From contig NZ_NVWY01000003.1 in NCBI RefSeq assembly GCF_002733835.1, positions 62,001 to 126,000 on the forward strand: a stretch of DNA of 64,000 nt, given 5' to 3'. The notes beneath the pieces were generated by a model. It saw only the letters and a program-made list of their open reading frames with translations. It did not search any database and had not been told where the DNA came from. The position numbers were made by a program, and so were the translations under genes. Of the stretch, positions 9,044 to 16,910 are shown piece by piece. Source of the stretch: Alcanivorax sp. (GTDB lineage: Bacteria > Pseudomonadota > Gammaproteobacteria > Pseudomonadales > Alcanivoracaceae). Position 1 is the first letter of the stretch. Each line of letters starts with the position of its first letter.

Positions 9044-9892
9044 ATGAACCTGCGCTTTACAAAAATGCACGGCCTGGGCAACGATTTCATGGTGATCGAC
9101 GGCATTCGCCAGACCTTGCCGGAAACCGGCCTGCCGATGCCTGCGGATGAAATCCGGCGCCTGGGCGACCGCCACTTTGGCGTGGGCTTCGATCAGATGC
9201 TGATCGTACAGCCCGCCCGTTCCGCTGATGCTGATTTCCGCTACCGCATCCTCAATGCCGACGGCTCCGAAGTGAGTCAGTGCGGCAACGGCGCCCGCTG
9301 CTTTGCCCGCTTTGTGCGCGCACAGGGGCTCACGGACAAGCGTGAAATACAGGTGGAAACCGCCGCCGGCCAGATGACCCTCACCGTCACCGATGATGAG
9401 CAGGTCACCGTAGACATGGGCGCACCTCGCTGGGCGCTGGACGCCATTCCCATGACCGCCAAAAGTGAAGCGGACAGCTACTTCCTGGTGTCCGGCACAC
9501 AGGCCTGGGAAGTGGGCGCCGTGGGCCTGGGCAACCCCCACTGCACCTTATTGGTAGAAAACGTTGATACCGCGCCAGTGGAGAGCGCCGGCCCGCTGCT
9601 GGAAAGCCATGAGCAATTCCCCGAGCGGGTCAACGTGGGCTTTATGCAGATCGTCAGCCGCAACGAAATCCGTCTGCGCGTCTACGAACGGGGCGCCGGC
9701 GAAACCCTGGCCTGCGGTTCCGGCGCCTGCGCCGCGGTGGTCATCGGGCAGCGCCGGGGCTGGCTGGATAGCGCCGTCACCGTGCATCTGCCAGGCGGCA
9801 CCCTGCAAGTCTGCTACGATGGCCAGGGCGGCATCCAGATGACAGGCCCCGCCAGCCATGTCTATGATGGCGCTATTGAAATCACTCTTTAG
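9044..9892 (+). CDS. dapF: Diaminopimelate epimerase
   Basis: 282 residues; interconverts LL- and meso-diaminopimelate using two cysteines. Cys80 lies in SQCGNGARC and Cys224 in TLACGSGAC, and both PLP-independent racemase signatures are intact. It supplies lysA and peptidoglycan synthesis. First gene of the conserved dapF-DUF484-xerC-yigB string known from enterics and pseudomonads. Confidence 0.97.
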   Translation: MNLRFTKMHGLGNDFMVIDGIRQTLPETGLPMPADEIRRLGDRHFGVGFDQMLIVQPARSADADFRYRILNADGSEVSQCGNGARCFARFVRAQGLTDKREIQVETAAGQMTLTVTDDEQVTVDMGAPRWALDAIPMTAKSEADSYFLVSGTQAWEVGAVGLGNPHCTLLVENVDTAPVESAGPLLESHEQFPERVNVGFMQIVSRNEIRLRVYERGAGETLACGSGACAAVVIGQRRGWLDSAVTVHLPGGTLQVCYDGQGGIQMTGPASHVYDGAIEITL

Positions 9893-9958
9893 CAGGCGAT
9901 TACGAACATCGGCGATGTCAGTGCCGACTGACCCGAATGATGACAAAGGACAGGATTG

Positions 9959-10684
9959 ATGACGGATCAGACTCCAGCCAGCGCCGACCAGGTCGCCGCC
10001 TACCTGCGTGAACATGCCGATTTCTTTCAGCATCGCCCGGAACTGCTGGAACTGTTACGTCTGCCCGATTCCAAAGGCGAGGCGGTATCGCTGCTGGAGC
10101 GCCAAGCGTCGATTCTGCGCGAGCGCAACACCGAGCTGCGCGACCGGCTCAACGGCCTGCTGGATGTGGCCCGGGAAAATGATCACCTGTTCGACAAGAC
10201 CCGCCGCCTGACCCTGTCGCTGCTGGAAGCCCGCGGCGCCGAAAAACTGTTCCGCAATCTCCTCACCAGCCTGAGCACAGACTTCCACTGCGACCAGGTG
10301 GCGCTGATGCTGTACGACCGGGAAGTGCCTATTCTTGGCGACCTGCGCAACCAGATCCGTTGCGTGGACAGCGACGCCCTGCCCAGCGCCCTGAATCACC
10401 TGCTGCGCAGCGGCAAGGCGGTGTGCGGCGCCATGCGCACGGAAGAAATGGAAGCGCTGTTCCAGGACAACGCCACCGACATTCGCTCCGCCGCCATGGT
10501 GCCGCTGGAATACCAGGGTCGCCTGGGCCTGCTGGCCATCGGCAGCAAAAGCGCCATGCACTTCCGCAGCTCCCTGGGCACCCTGTTCATTACCCATATT
10601 GGCCAGGTGCTGAGCCGCCGCCTGCATGAGGTAGTGCGTCAATACCCCCACCAAAACAAGACCAAGCTGACAGTGGACAGCTGA
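9959..10684 (+). CDS. DUF484 family protein (GAF-like)
   Basis: 241 residues. ATG 9959 is preferred over the overlapping TTG 9956; AAGGACAGG just upstream serves as ribosome site. An N-terminal helical part (HADFFQHRPELL) is followed by a GAF-like fold (about 95-225; SAAMVPLEYQGRLGLLAIGS). It always sits between dapF and xerC in gammaproteobacteria, but no biochemical role is established. The last three residues and the stop codon are encoded by a heptad repeat element that runs on into xerC. Confidence 0.88.
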   Translation: MTDQTPASADQVAAYLREHADFFQHRPELLELLRLPDSKGEAVSLLERQASILRERNTELRDRLNGLLDVARENDHLFDKTRRLTLSLLEARGAEKLFRNLLTSLSTDFHCDQVALMLYDREVPILGDLRNQIRCVDSDALPSALNHLLRSGKAVCGAMRTEEMEALFQDNATDIRSAAMVPLEYQGRLGLLAIGSKSAMHFRSSLGTLFITHIGQVLSRRLHEVVRQYPHQNKTKLTVDS

Positions 10685-10749
10685 CAGTGGACAGCGAAAG
10701 CAAAAACCTCTCCCAAGCCACCAACTGCCAACCGTCCACTATCAACGCT
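10668..10749. repeat. Heptad repeat element bridging the DUF484 gene and xerC
   Basis: Four 7-mers, TGACAGT and GGACAGC each twice (10668-10695), are followed after 26 bases by oppositely oriented related units CAACTGC, CAACCGT, CCACTAT (10722-10742). The element holds the DUF484 stop codon, the xerC GTG start and the first codons of xerC. Confidence 0.75.
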
Positions 10750-11631
10750 TTCCTGACCCATCTGGCCAGCGAGCGCCGCCTTTCCCCGCACACCGTGAGC
10801 AGCTATCAGCGGGACCTGATCGAAGCCCGAAAAGTGCTGGGCAGCCAGCCCTGGGATACCCTGTCCGTGCACGACATTCGCAGCCTGGCCGCCTCACTGC
10901 ACCGCAAGGGCAAAAGCGGCAAGACCATCCAGCGCATGCTCTCCACACTGCGCACGTTTTTCCGCTACCTGATGCGCGAAGGGCTGGCCCGTGATAACCC
11001 GGCCATGGATATCCGCGCCCCGAAAAGCGGCAAACGCCTGCCCAAGGCGCTGGACGCGGACCAGGTCAGCCACCTGCTGGATGCCGGCACCCACAGCAGC
11101 GAACCGCTGGCCCTGCGCGATCAGGCCATGATGGAGCTGCTCTACGCCTGCGGCCTGCGGCTGGCAGAGCTGCTAAGCCTGAATCTGGACAGCATCGACC
11201 TGCGCGACGGCCAGCTACTGGTCACCGGTAAAGGCAACAAGACCCGCCAGCTACCGGTGGGCAAACCCGCCCTCACCGCCGTACGGCGCTGGCTGAAAGT
11301 CCGCCCCCTGCTGATCAAAAGCAGCGAGCAAACCGCCCTGTTTATCAGCAAGAACGGCCGTCGCCTGTCGCCTTCCAGCGTGCAGCAACGGCTCAAGCGA
11401 CACGCCCTGGAGCGCGGTCTCGACGACCATCTGCACCCGCACAAATTACGCCACTCTTTCGCTACCCACCTGCTGGAATCCTCCGGCGACCTGCGTGCGG
11501 TGCAGGAACTGCTCGGCCACGCCGATCTGGCCACTACCCAGGTCTACACCCATCTGGACTTCCAGCATCTGGCCCAGGTCTACGATGGCGCCCACCCAAG
11601 GGCCCAGCGCCGCAAGGACGAAGACGAGTAA
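10687..11631 (+). CDS. xerC: Tyrosine recombinase XerC
   Basis: 314 residues; with XerD resolves chromosome dimers at dif. The catalytic set is complete: Arg in CGLRLAELLSL, Lys in TGKGNK, HxLRH in HPHKLRHSFATH, His in LGHADLATTQ, and Tyr in QVYTHLDF. The C-terminal tail HLAQVYDGAHPRA is XerC-specific. The only usable start is a GTG inside a repeat element, so residues 1 to about 18 (before STINAFLTHLASERRLSP) look repeat-derived and longer than in E. coli XerC. Gene order argues against a phage or integron integrase. Confidence 0.96.
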   Translation: MDSESKNLSQATNCQPSTINAFLTHLASERRLSPHTVSSYQRDLIEARKVLGSQPWDTLSVHDIRSLAASLHRKGKSGKTIQRMLSTLRTFFRYLMREGLARDNPAMDIRAPKSGKRLPKALDADQVSHLLDAGTHSSEPLALRDQAMMELLYACGLRLAELLSLNLDSIDLRDGQLLVTGKGNKTRQLPVGKPALTAVRRWLKVRPLLIKSSEQTALFISKNGRRLSPSSVQQRLKRHALERGLDDHLHPHKLRHSFATHLLESSGDLRAVQELLGHADLATTQVYTHLDFQHLAQVYDGAHPRAQRRKDEDE

Positions 11632-11718
11632 TCCTTGGCGCCTGACGCAGGACACCCAATGCCCGAGGCGAATAAAGCGGTGTGCTGCCATTAACGGTTT
11701 TACGATAAACTACCGTCC

Positions 11719-12426
11719 ATGAGCACACTCAAGCTGATTACCTTCGATCTGGATAACACGCTGTGGCCCGTGGATGAAGTGATCCGCAAGGCCGAGAAAG
11801 CCTGTAGTGACTGGATCGCTGAGCGCCATCCGGATGCTGCCCGCGCCCTCGACGCGGAGCGGGTCCGCATGGTGCGTACCGCCCTGCTCAAGGAAAATCC
11901 CGGTTACCTGGACAACCTGACTGCCCTGCGCCAGGACGCCATGACCCGCGCCTTCATGGACGCCGGGTTCAGCAACGCGGAAGCCCGCAAGATCGCCCTG
12001 GACGCTTTTGCGGTCTTTCATCAGGCCCGCAACCAGGTATCGTTTTTTCCCGGTGCCCGCGACGTGCTGGAAACCCTGGCCGACAGCTACCAGCTGGGCG
12101 CGCTCACCAACGGCAACGCCGACCTGCGCCAGATTGGCATCGCCGAACTATTCGCGTTCCATCACTCGGCGGAAACCATCGGCAAGCGCAAACCCGCCCC
12201 GGACATGTTCCATGCCGCCCTGCAATCCGCCGGGGTTCAGGCCCACCAGGCCGTCCACGTGGGCGACCACCCGCTGGAAGATGTGCACGCTGCCCGCGAA
12301 CACGGCATGCATGCCGTCTGGGCCAACCTTATCGATCTGCCCTGGCCGGTTGAACTGGACCGCCCCCATCACCATATCCACAATCTGCATGAGCTACCGG
12401 ATCTGGTGCCGCTCTTCGATGACTGA
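11719..12426 (+). CDS. yigB: HAD-family phosphatase, YigB type
   Basis: 235 residues with all HAD motifs: TFDLDNTLW (motif I, Asp nucleophile), LTNGN (II), GKRKPAPDMF (III, Lys) and HVGDHPLEDV (IV). YigB of E. coli dephosphorylates FMN and the riboflavin precursor 5-amino-6-(5-phosphoribitylamino)uracil. The place right after xerC is the same as in E. coli and supports this assignment; the substrate itself is inferred. Confidence 0.9.
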   Translation: MSTLKLITFDLDNTLWPVDEVIRKAEKACSDWIAERHPDAARALDAERVRMVRTALLKENPGYLDNLTALRQDAMTRAFMDAGFSNAEARKIALDAFAVFHQARNQVSFFPGARDVLETLADSYQLGALTNGNADLRQIGIAELFAFHHSAETIGKRKPAPDMFHAALQSAGVQAHQAVHVGDHPLEDVHAAREHGMHAVWANLIDLPWPVELDRPHHHIHNLHELPDLVPLFDD

Positions 12427-12432
12427 CTGCGG

Positions 12433-12759
12433 ATGATTTCCCCCATGAGCCAACGCACCCAACTCGCCTCGCTGCTCAATGAATTGCAAACGGAACTGGA
12501 CCAGCAAGGTCTGTGGGCTCCACAACCGCCTGCGCCATCCGCCTTCAATAGCAGCACGCCGTTTTTTGCGGACACCATGAATTTCAGCGAATGGCTACAG
12601 TGGGTTTTCATCGCCCGCTTCCGGGCCATTCTGGAAGCGGACCACCCCCTGCCCGGGCAGTGCGATATAGCCCCCATGGCAGAGGAAGCCCTGAAAGGCA
12701 TGGAGCAGGAAACCGGCCAGATCATCCAGCTGCTGAAACAGTTCGACGATCACTTTTAG
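12433..12759 (+). CDS. yqcC: YqcC family protein
   Basis: 108 residues, helical, with the family pattern LGLW-like QGLWAPQPP, SAFNSSTPFFADTMNFSEWLQWVFIARF and a C-terminal ALKGMEQETGQI. In E. coli yqcC sits beside truC; the function is unknown. ATG 12433 or 12445 could be the start. It is 6 bases downstream of yigB and probably the last gene of the dapF operon. Confidence 0.85.
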   Translation: MISPMSQRTQLASLLNELQTELDQQGLWAPQPPAPSAFNSSTPFFADTMNFSEWLQWVFIARFRAILEADHPLPGQCDIAPMAEEALKGMEQETGQIIQLLKQFDDHF

Positions 12760-13065
12760 GCTCATCGTCTATTTGAACCGGGCCCTTTTGCCGTTTTTCA
12801 TTTCGGCAATTACCGCGAAGAAGGTGATGAACGGGTCGTGGAACTGGTGCACTTTGACGATTTCTCGGTGACCGACGCCCTGGGCAATATTTTACCCACC
12901 ACCAGGATGACGCCGGTGAACCCGGGCAATTGCGCCTGAATCTGCACACCGGGCAACACCAGTATCGCCCCCAGCCCTGCCTGGCCGGCTGTGAATTCCC
13001 GCAGTTCGATCACCGCTACAGCGGCCGGCCCAGCCGTTACCTTTCCCTACCATATTCCCCATGGC
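12760..13065 (+). pseudogene. Remnant of a carotenoid-oxygenase (RPE65-like) gene
   Basis: This stretch has no intact ORF but reads as protein in two frames. From 12760, in frame with the yqcC stop, the codons give FEPGPFAVFHFGNYREEGDE followed by VVELVHFDDFSV, up to TGA 12937. From about 12905 the next frame continues DAGEPGQLRLNLHTG and then EFPQFDHRYSGRPSRYLSL. The pairing of an H-x-x-N-x-x-E-E-G-D-E block with an EFP-x-F-x-x-R-Y-x-G block is typical of the C-terminal third of carotenoid cleavage dioxygenases. No start codon or N-terminal two-thirds is present, so this is decay, not a frameshifted gene. Confidence 0.6.
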
Positions 13066-13134
13066 TTTCATTGGGGCCGGGGTAAGCCGGCAACGGCTCG
13101 CGTTCCAGGGCAACATTCTACGGAGACACCAGCG

Positions 13135-14115
13135 TCAGCGAATGATGCTGTCGCGCAATAGCGCTCGCCACAGGCTTTCCTCGTCACCGGCGGACAGAGT
13201 CCACAACCACTGACCCCGGTTATCCAACGCTTCCAGGGCGGTAACCACCTGCCCATCGCCGGGCTTGCGCAGCCGCCACAGGCTGTCCATCTTTGCCATG
13301 TCCAGCGACACCAAAGCGCCGTTATGGGCCAGATGGCAATGGCTTCCCTGCCAGCGAGGCGACGACCAGGGCGCGGTCATGCACAGGCGCACCCCCTGAT
13401 TGCCCACACACAGGGTCGTTACCGTGTCCCGCACAGCCGCTTCTGCCAACACCGCCGGCAATGTTTCCACCCGCACCTGGCAGGCAAAGCTGTCGCGCAC
13501 TGAGCGGTACAAGACGTCGCGCTGTTGAGCACAGCGCTGCAATAATCCGGCAAATTCTTCGTCGTCCGTGCTGCTCGCCCAGTCACGCTCCAACTGACTG
13601 AGCGAACCGAGCTCACCCGCCACCCCGCGCGGCAACACCGACGGCAGGTTGAGGGTTTGCTGATCCGGGTGAAGCATGGCGCACACCAGTTCCTCGAACG
13701 CCAACCCGCCACTGTCCGGCGCCACCGCCATCTGCTGTAGCGGCTGCCCATGACGGTCAAAAAAGACCAGGCTGCGAGCCGGCAAGGCGCCGGTGGGTTC
13801 CAGCACCGCCAACACCGAATGCCACTGCCCGACCTGCAAGCTCTGACGCAACCGGCAACGCTCCCCTACGGACTCCAGCCACCATTCACCGGGTGCCCCG
13901 GATTCGCCGTCCTGAAGGGTCGGGTAATGCATGTTCTGGGAAATGCGCGACCCACTGGAGAAGGTGGTTACCACCAGTGAACCCAAGCGGTACAACGCCT
14001 TGAGAATTGCCAGCGGTTCATCCTGCAACCGCAGCACGCGGTCACCGAGCGCAGCACCACACTGCCTCAACAGCGGGGATGTGACCGGGGTCGCGGGCCA
14101 TGTCATGACAGACAT
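13135..14115 (-). CDS. hemS: HemS/ChuS-like haemin-degrading or haem-transfer protein
   Basis: 326 residues from ATG 14115 (ribosome site GGAGGCAGT). It has the two-repeat architecture of HemS/ChuS (about 345 aa). Repeat 1 carries WWLESVGERCRLRQSLQVGQWH and ARSLVFFDRHGQPLQQ. Repeat 2 carries a typical NQGVRL stretch, LVSLDMAKMDSLWRLRKP and GQVVTALEALDNRGQ. Family role: binds haem in the cytoplasm and in some cases breaks it down. The sequence is divergent, and I could not confirm the axial histidine. It lies downstream of hemP on the same strand, behind a Fur box. Confidence 0.78.
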   Translation of the reverse strand: MSVMTWPATPVTSPLLRQCGAALGDRVLRLQDEPLAILKALYRLGSLVVTTFSSGSRISQNMHYPTLQDGESGAPGEWWLESVGERCRLRQSLQVGQWHSVLAVLEPTGALPARSLVFFDRHGQPLQQMAVAPDSGGLAFEELVCAMLHPDQQTLNLPSVLPRGVAGELGSLSQLERDWASSTDDEEFAGLLQRCAQQRDVLYRSVRDSFACQVRVETLPAVLAEAAVRDTVTTLCVGNQGVRLCMTAPWSSPRWQGSHCHLAHNGALVSLDMAKMDSLWRLRKPGDGQVVTALEALDNRGQWLWTLSAGDEESLWRALLRDSIIR

Positions 14116-14137
14116 ACTGCCTCCAAAAAATAGCGCA

Positions 14138-14272
14138 GCAGACAACATGCTTCAGCCACAACGCGCTGACAGGGTCATGACTATTGCCGCTTGCCGCCGC
14201 GCCGACAGGGCGGCCTCGGCTGGCAGACAACATAATGACAACAGATCCTGCGCGTTGGGCAGACAACATGCT
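14138..14272. repeat. Three copies of GCAGACAACAT upstream of hemS
   Basis: The 14-mer GCAGACAACATGCT occurs at 14138-14151 and 14259-14272, and its first 11 bases recur at 14223-14233. All have the same orientation in the leader of the HemS-like gene. Direct spacing is 85 and 36 bases. They could be binding sites or part of a small duplicated element. Confidence 0.6.
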
Positions 14273-14346
14273 GCATGCCGAAGAGCCTTAAATTAGGTGT
14301 GGAAAGCTGGCTGCGGCTGGCGATCCACGTCAGGGAGAACGGTCAA

Positions 14347-14384
14347 GAGACGCTGCTTGCATCACACTCCACGCAACAACACGC
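14347..14384 (+). repeat. Heptad repeat array, ACGC type
   Basis: Units GAGACGC, TGCTTGC, ATCACAC, TCCACGC, then AACAACACGC. It faces the array at 14473-14507, so the two form an inverted pair about 90 bases apart. Confidence 0.7.
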
Positions 14385-14472
14385 AGAAAGCACTTTTGAT
14401 TTTCAAGATCCGAACCCCGCGTAAAAACGTGAGCGCGGGGCAAGGCGTTTAAAAACCGACAATCAGCGAATC

Positions 14473-14507
14473 GCGTTGTGGCGTGAAGCGTGTTGCGTGC
14501 AGCGTCA
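14473..14507 (-). repeat. Heptad repeat array abutting the hemP stop codon
   Basis: Read on the minus strand: TGACGC (holding the hemP TGA), TGCACGC, AACACGC, TTCACGC, CACAACGC. The array starts with the stop codon of hemP itself. Confidence 0.75.
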
Positions 14508-14681
14508 CTTGGTAAGGATCAACTTGTTGTTGGATGTACGGCGCAGCTGGTAACGCTCGCCGGCATGCTCGATCCACAACTTGCCCTGGTGATTAAGCAG
14601 CAAACCGCTGGCCACACTGCTTTCCGCATTGATGGCGACCTGACGGGTGGTAGTGGCAACGTTTTTCTTTACCTGAGACAT
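14505..14681 (-). CDS. hemP: Haemin uptake protein HemP
   Basis: 58-residue gene. The C-terminal half LWIEHAGERYQLRRTSNNKL followed by ILTK is the HemP signature (HxGxxYxLRxTxxxKLILTK). An excellent ribosome site AAGGAGG lies 5 bases before ATG 14681, and a Fur box lies 22 bases further up. HemP genes accompany haem uptake loci and in some beta-proteobacteria HemP activates the haem receptor. Here it heads a unit with the HemS-like gene. The haem receptor itself is not in this window. Confidence 0.92.
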   Translation of the reverse strand: MSQVKKNVATTTRQVAINAESSVASGLLLNHQGKLWIEHAGERYQLRRTSNNKLILTK

Positions 14682-14702
14682 GCTGACCTCCTTTTCCTAT
14701 AT

Positions 14703-14721
14703 GAGAATCATTATCATTATT
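14703..14721 (-). promoter_or_regulatory. Fur box upstream of hemP
   Basis: The 19-mer from 14703 agrees with the palindromic Fur consensus (GATAATGATTATCATTATC) at 16 of 19 positions. It sits 22 bases before the hemP start, so iron would repress hemP and probably hemS. Confidence 0.88.
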
Positions 14722-14938
14722 GATTGGACAGTCGTCAATGCCTGTTTCTTATTTTCTGATGAAGATCTCATTTCAGTGGCCCAGCCCTATGGCGCACCAG
14801 TCAAACTCTCCCGGCACCCTGCCCAAAACACACCCCCAGCAGACCACCCGGGAAGCCATAACGGCGATGCATCAAAAACTGCAAAACGCTACCCAACCCC
14901 CTATCGAAAGCCACCCACAATGGCGTTAGACTGAAATC

Positions 14939-15457
14939 ATGAATATTGCGACGGCACACTCCATGACCGAATCCCCGCAGGAACGTCTGGCCGCTATTCT
15001 CGATAGCCACCAGCCCACCTCCATTCTCACTGTCAGCCTCAACCCCATCCCCGTCGTTGCCCAGTGGTGCAAAGACCACAACTGCACGCTGGTGGAAATC
15101 CAGGAACAGAACCCGTTCCCCGCCCTGGATGACATCAACCGGGTGGATATCGCTATCGTGGCGGATCAGCTGGAATACATGCCCCAGCATGATGGCGAGG
15201 CACTGTTGGGATTGCTCCGCAACCTGCACACCGACTCCATGGTGGCCGTGTACCAACCCACCCTGGCACCGCAGAAATTGCGCTGGCCGGCTAACGGGTT
15301 TCTGGCACTGGGCTGTCGCGAACAGGGGCATTTTGCTGAAGACGGTCGTGAACTGAACATCTACAGCTACGACCTGGATAACTACAATTTCGAACGCAAA
15401 TGGAATAACCCGCGCTTCTGGGCCAACCCGGAAAACTGGGGGAAATACTGGTGGTAA
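14939..15457 (+). CDS. DUF6231-type conserved protein
   Basis: 172 residues with a compact Rossmann-like start (ILTVSLNPIPVVAQWC, VDIAIVADQLEYM) resembling a reduced methyltransferase fold without a glycine-rich SAM loop. The distinctive end NNPRFWANPENWGKYWW is conserved in pseudomonad-type homologues known to me as DUF6231. Function unknown. Starts at 14939 or 14963 are possible. It is transcribed away from the hemP promoter, 217 bases from the Fur box. Confidence 0.7.
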   Translation: MNIATAHSMTESPQERLAAILDSHQPTSILTVSLNPIPVVAQWCKDHNCTLVEIQEQNPFPALDDINRVDIAIVADQLEYMPQHDGEALLGLLRNLHTDSMVAVYQPTLAPQKLRWPANGFLALGCREQGHFAEDGRELNIYSYDLDNYNFERKWNNPRFWANPENWGKYWW

Positions 15458-15536
15458 CCTTGGCATGGCGCTGCGTTCTGGCAATGGACGCAGCGCTGTC
15501 GTATGGTTGCGCCGTCAACTGAATTGATGGCCCACC

Positions 15537-16229
15537 ATGATCGGACACCGTTTTCGCGAAATTTTCATTTTCTGGTGGCGGCACCTTGGCCCGCTGTTTC
15601 TGGTCACCGCCCCCTTTGCCCTGATCACTGAAGCCACCCAGTGGATCTTCGGCCCTTCGTTCATGCTACCGGAAACCGAAGGGGCCGCCCTGCAATTCAG
15701 CGGCATCAGCCTGGCCATTATTTTACTGGTGCGCCCACTGGCGGAAGGTGCGCTGTATGTGCAACTGTCCGCCAGCAGCAACGGCAAACCCCGCGGCCTG
15801 CTGGCCTGTATCGCCCCGGCACTACTGGTTTACCCACCCCTGCTGCTCACCTATGCGCTGATGGCCATTGGTGTGTCTTTAGGCTGGATGGCCCTGTTTT
15901 TCCCGGCGGTGTGGGTCTACACCCGCCTGTGTTTCGCCCCTCTGCTGGTGATACTCAAGCAGCAAAATCCTGTCGACGCCCTGCGCCATTCTTTCCAGAT
16001 GACCCAGGCCCAGCAATGGCCGCTGTTGCTGGTGCTGGTGCTGGTATTTCTCGCGTACCTGATGATGAGCAGCCTGGTGGCCAGTGCCATTCTTGGCGTG
16101 GTCAGCCATGCCGCCGCGGCCTCGTTACTGGCGGCGCTGCCCGTTTCACTGCTCAGCGCGCTGGTCAATATTGCGGTGTTCCGCTACTGGTCGCTGAGCC
16201 AACAAGGCGATTCGGCCAACCCAGGCTGA
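15537..16229 (+). CDS. YciC/DUF975-like integral membrane protein
   Basis: 230 residues with five or six hydrophobic helices. PVDALRHSFQMTQAQQWPLL around 142-161 resembles the amphipathic loop of YciC/UPF0259 proteins (typically ALxxSxxLxxxxWxxL). Role unknown. It lies 80 bases after the DUF6231 gene, same direction. Confidence 0.6.
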   Translation: MIGHRFREIFIFWWRHLGPLFLVTAPFALITEATQWIFGPSFMLPETEGAALQFSGISLAIILLVRPLAEGALYVQLSASSNGKPRGLLACIAPALLVYPPLLLTYALMAIGVSLGWMALFFPAVWVYTRLCFAPLLVILKQQNPVDALRHSFQMTQAQQWPLLLVLVLVFLAYLMMSSLVASAILGVVSHAAAASLLAALPVSLLSALVNIAVFRYWSLSQQGDSANPG

Positions 16230-16367
16230 CCGTTACCGACCGCGACCTGACCCGAAACAGGTACATTCGCTCCAAGTCGTCATGGCAAGAGCGGATTTTG
16301 ATGGCATACTCATCAGACAGGCTGCCTGACAGCCATCTGACGACGACGCATCAACCGGGGAAATTTC

Positions 16368-16790
16368 GTGCCACAACACACCATGCATCTTAGCTGGGCC
16401 GCCCACGGCGACCGGGAACATTACCTCTGGCATCTTCCAGACGGCAATGAAGTGCGCGTGGTCGATGGCCACCACGGTCATCAGGAATTCATGGAACCGG
16501 AAGAAGCCTTCCTGGCCGCCCTGGCCAGCTGTCACTTACTCTCGTTCCTCACCGAAGCGGCCCGCGAAGGGCTGTCGGTGGCCAGTTACGATGATGATCC
16601 CCAGGGCGTACTGGGGCAGAACGATCAGGCAAAGATTTATATGCAGACCATGGTCCTGCAACCGTTGGCCACCTTTAACGGTGAGCAACCGGACATCGCC
16701 ACCATTCAGGCCCTGCACCAGCGTGCCCACGAAAAGTGTTTCATCGCCCAGTCGGTGAGAAGTGAGGTGCGGATCGAACCGCGACAGTAG
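16368..16790 (+). CDS. OsmC family peroxiredoxin-like protein
   Basis: 140 residues from GTG 16368 (GGGGAAA upstream); ATG 16383 is the alternative. Both redox cysteines of the OsmC/Ohr fold are present, Cys in LAALASCHLLSFL and Cys in AHEKCFIAQS. Family members reduce organic or lipid hydroperoxides. The SCHLLSF form, rather than the AxCFxxA of Ohr, places it in the general OsmC branch. Monocistronic. Confidence 0.88.
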   Translation: MPQHTMHLSWAAHGDREHYLWHLPDGNEVRVVDGHHGHQEFMEPEEAFLAALASCHLLSFLTEAAREGLSVASYDDDPQGVLGQNDQAKIYMQTMVLQPLATFNGEQPDIATIQALHQRAHEKCFIAQSVRSEVRIEPRQ

Positions 16791-16813
16791 ACCGGCAGTC
16801 GGTCACTGAGCAC

Positions 16814-16846
16814 AAAAAAGGCCGCGTCCAATCGCTGAACGCGGCC
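16814..16846 (-). terminator. Intrinsic terminator between convergent osmC-like and esterase genes
   Basis: Stem GGCCGCGT/ACGCGGCC with a six-base A-run on the left (a U-run on the minus transcript) and CTCTT on the right. Strongest for the minus-strand esterase gene. Confidence 0.85.
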
Positions 16847-16910
16847 TCTTGCCTTTCTGAATCGACACTCGCTCCCGCGAGCTATTCACGGTTCATCATC
16901 AACGACTCAT

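Larger units (their letters stand above)
14116..14504. other. Long hemP-hemS intergenic region
   Basis: 389 bases without a convincing gene. It holds the GCAGACAACAT triplet, two heptad arrays, and a stem CCCCGCG/CGCGGGG (14416-14422 with 14435-14441) that lacks a clear T-run, so I do not call it a terminator. I found no supported ORF with a ribosome site. Confidence 0.6.

Noticed and set aside
10687-11631. Phage or integron integrase
   Set aside because: Conserved dapF-DUF484-xerC-yigB order and XerC-specific tail; no att sites or cassettes.
12433-12759. Small helical protein as an antitoxin
   Set aside because: Matches YqcC family pattern and has no toxin partner beside it.
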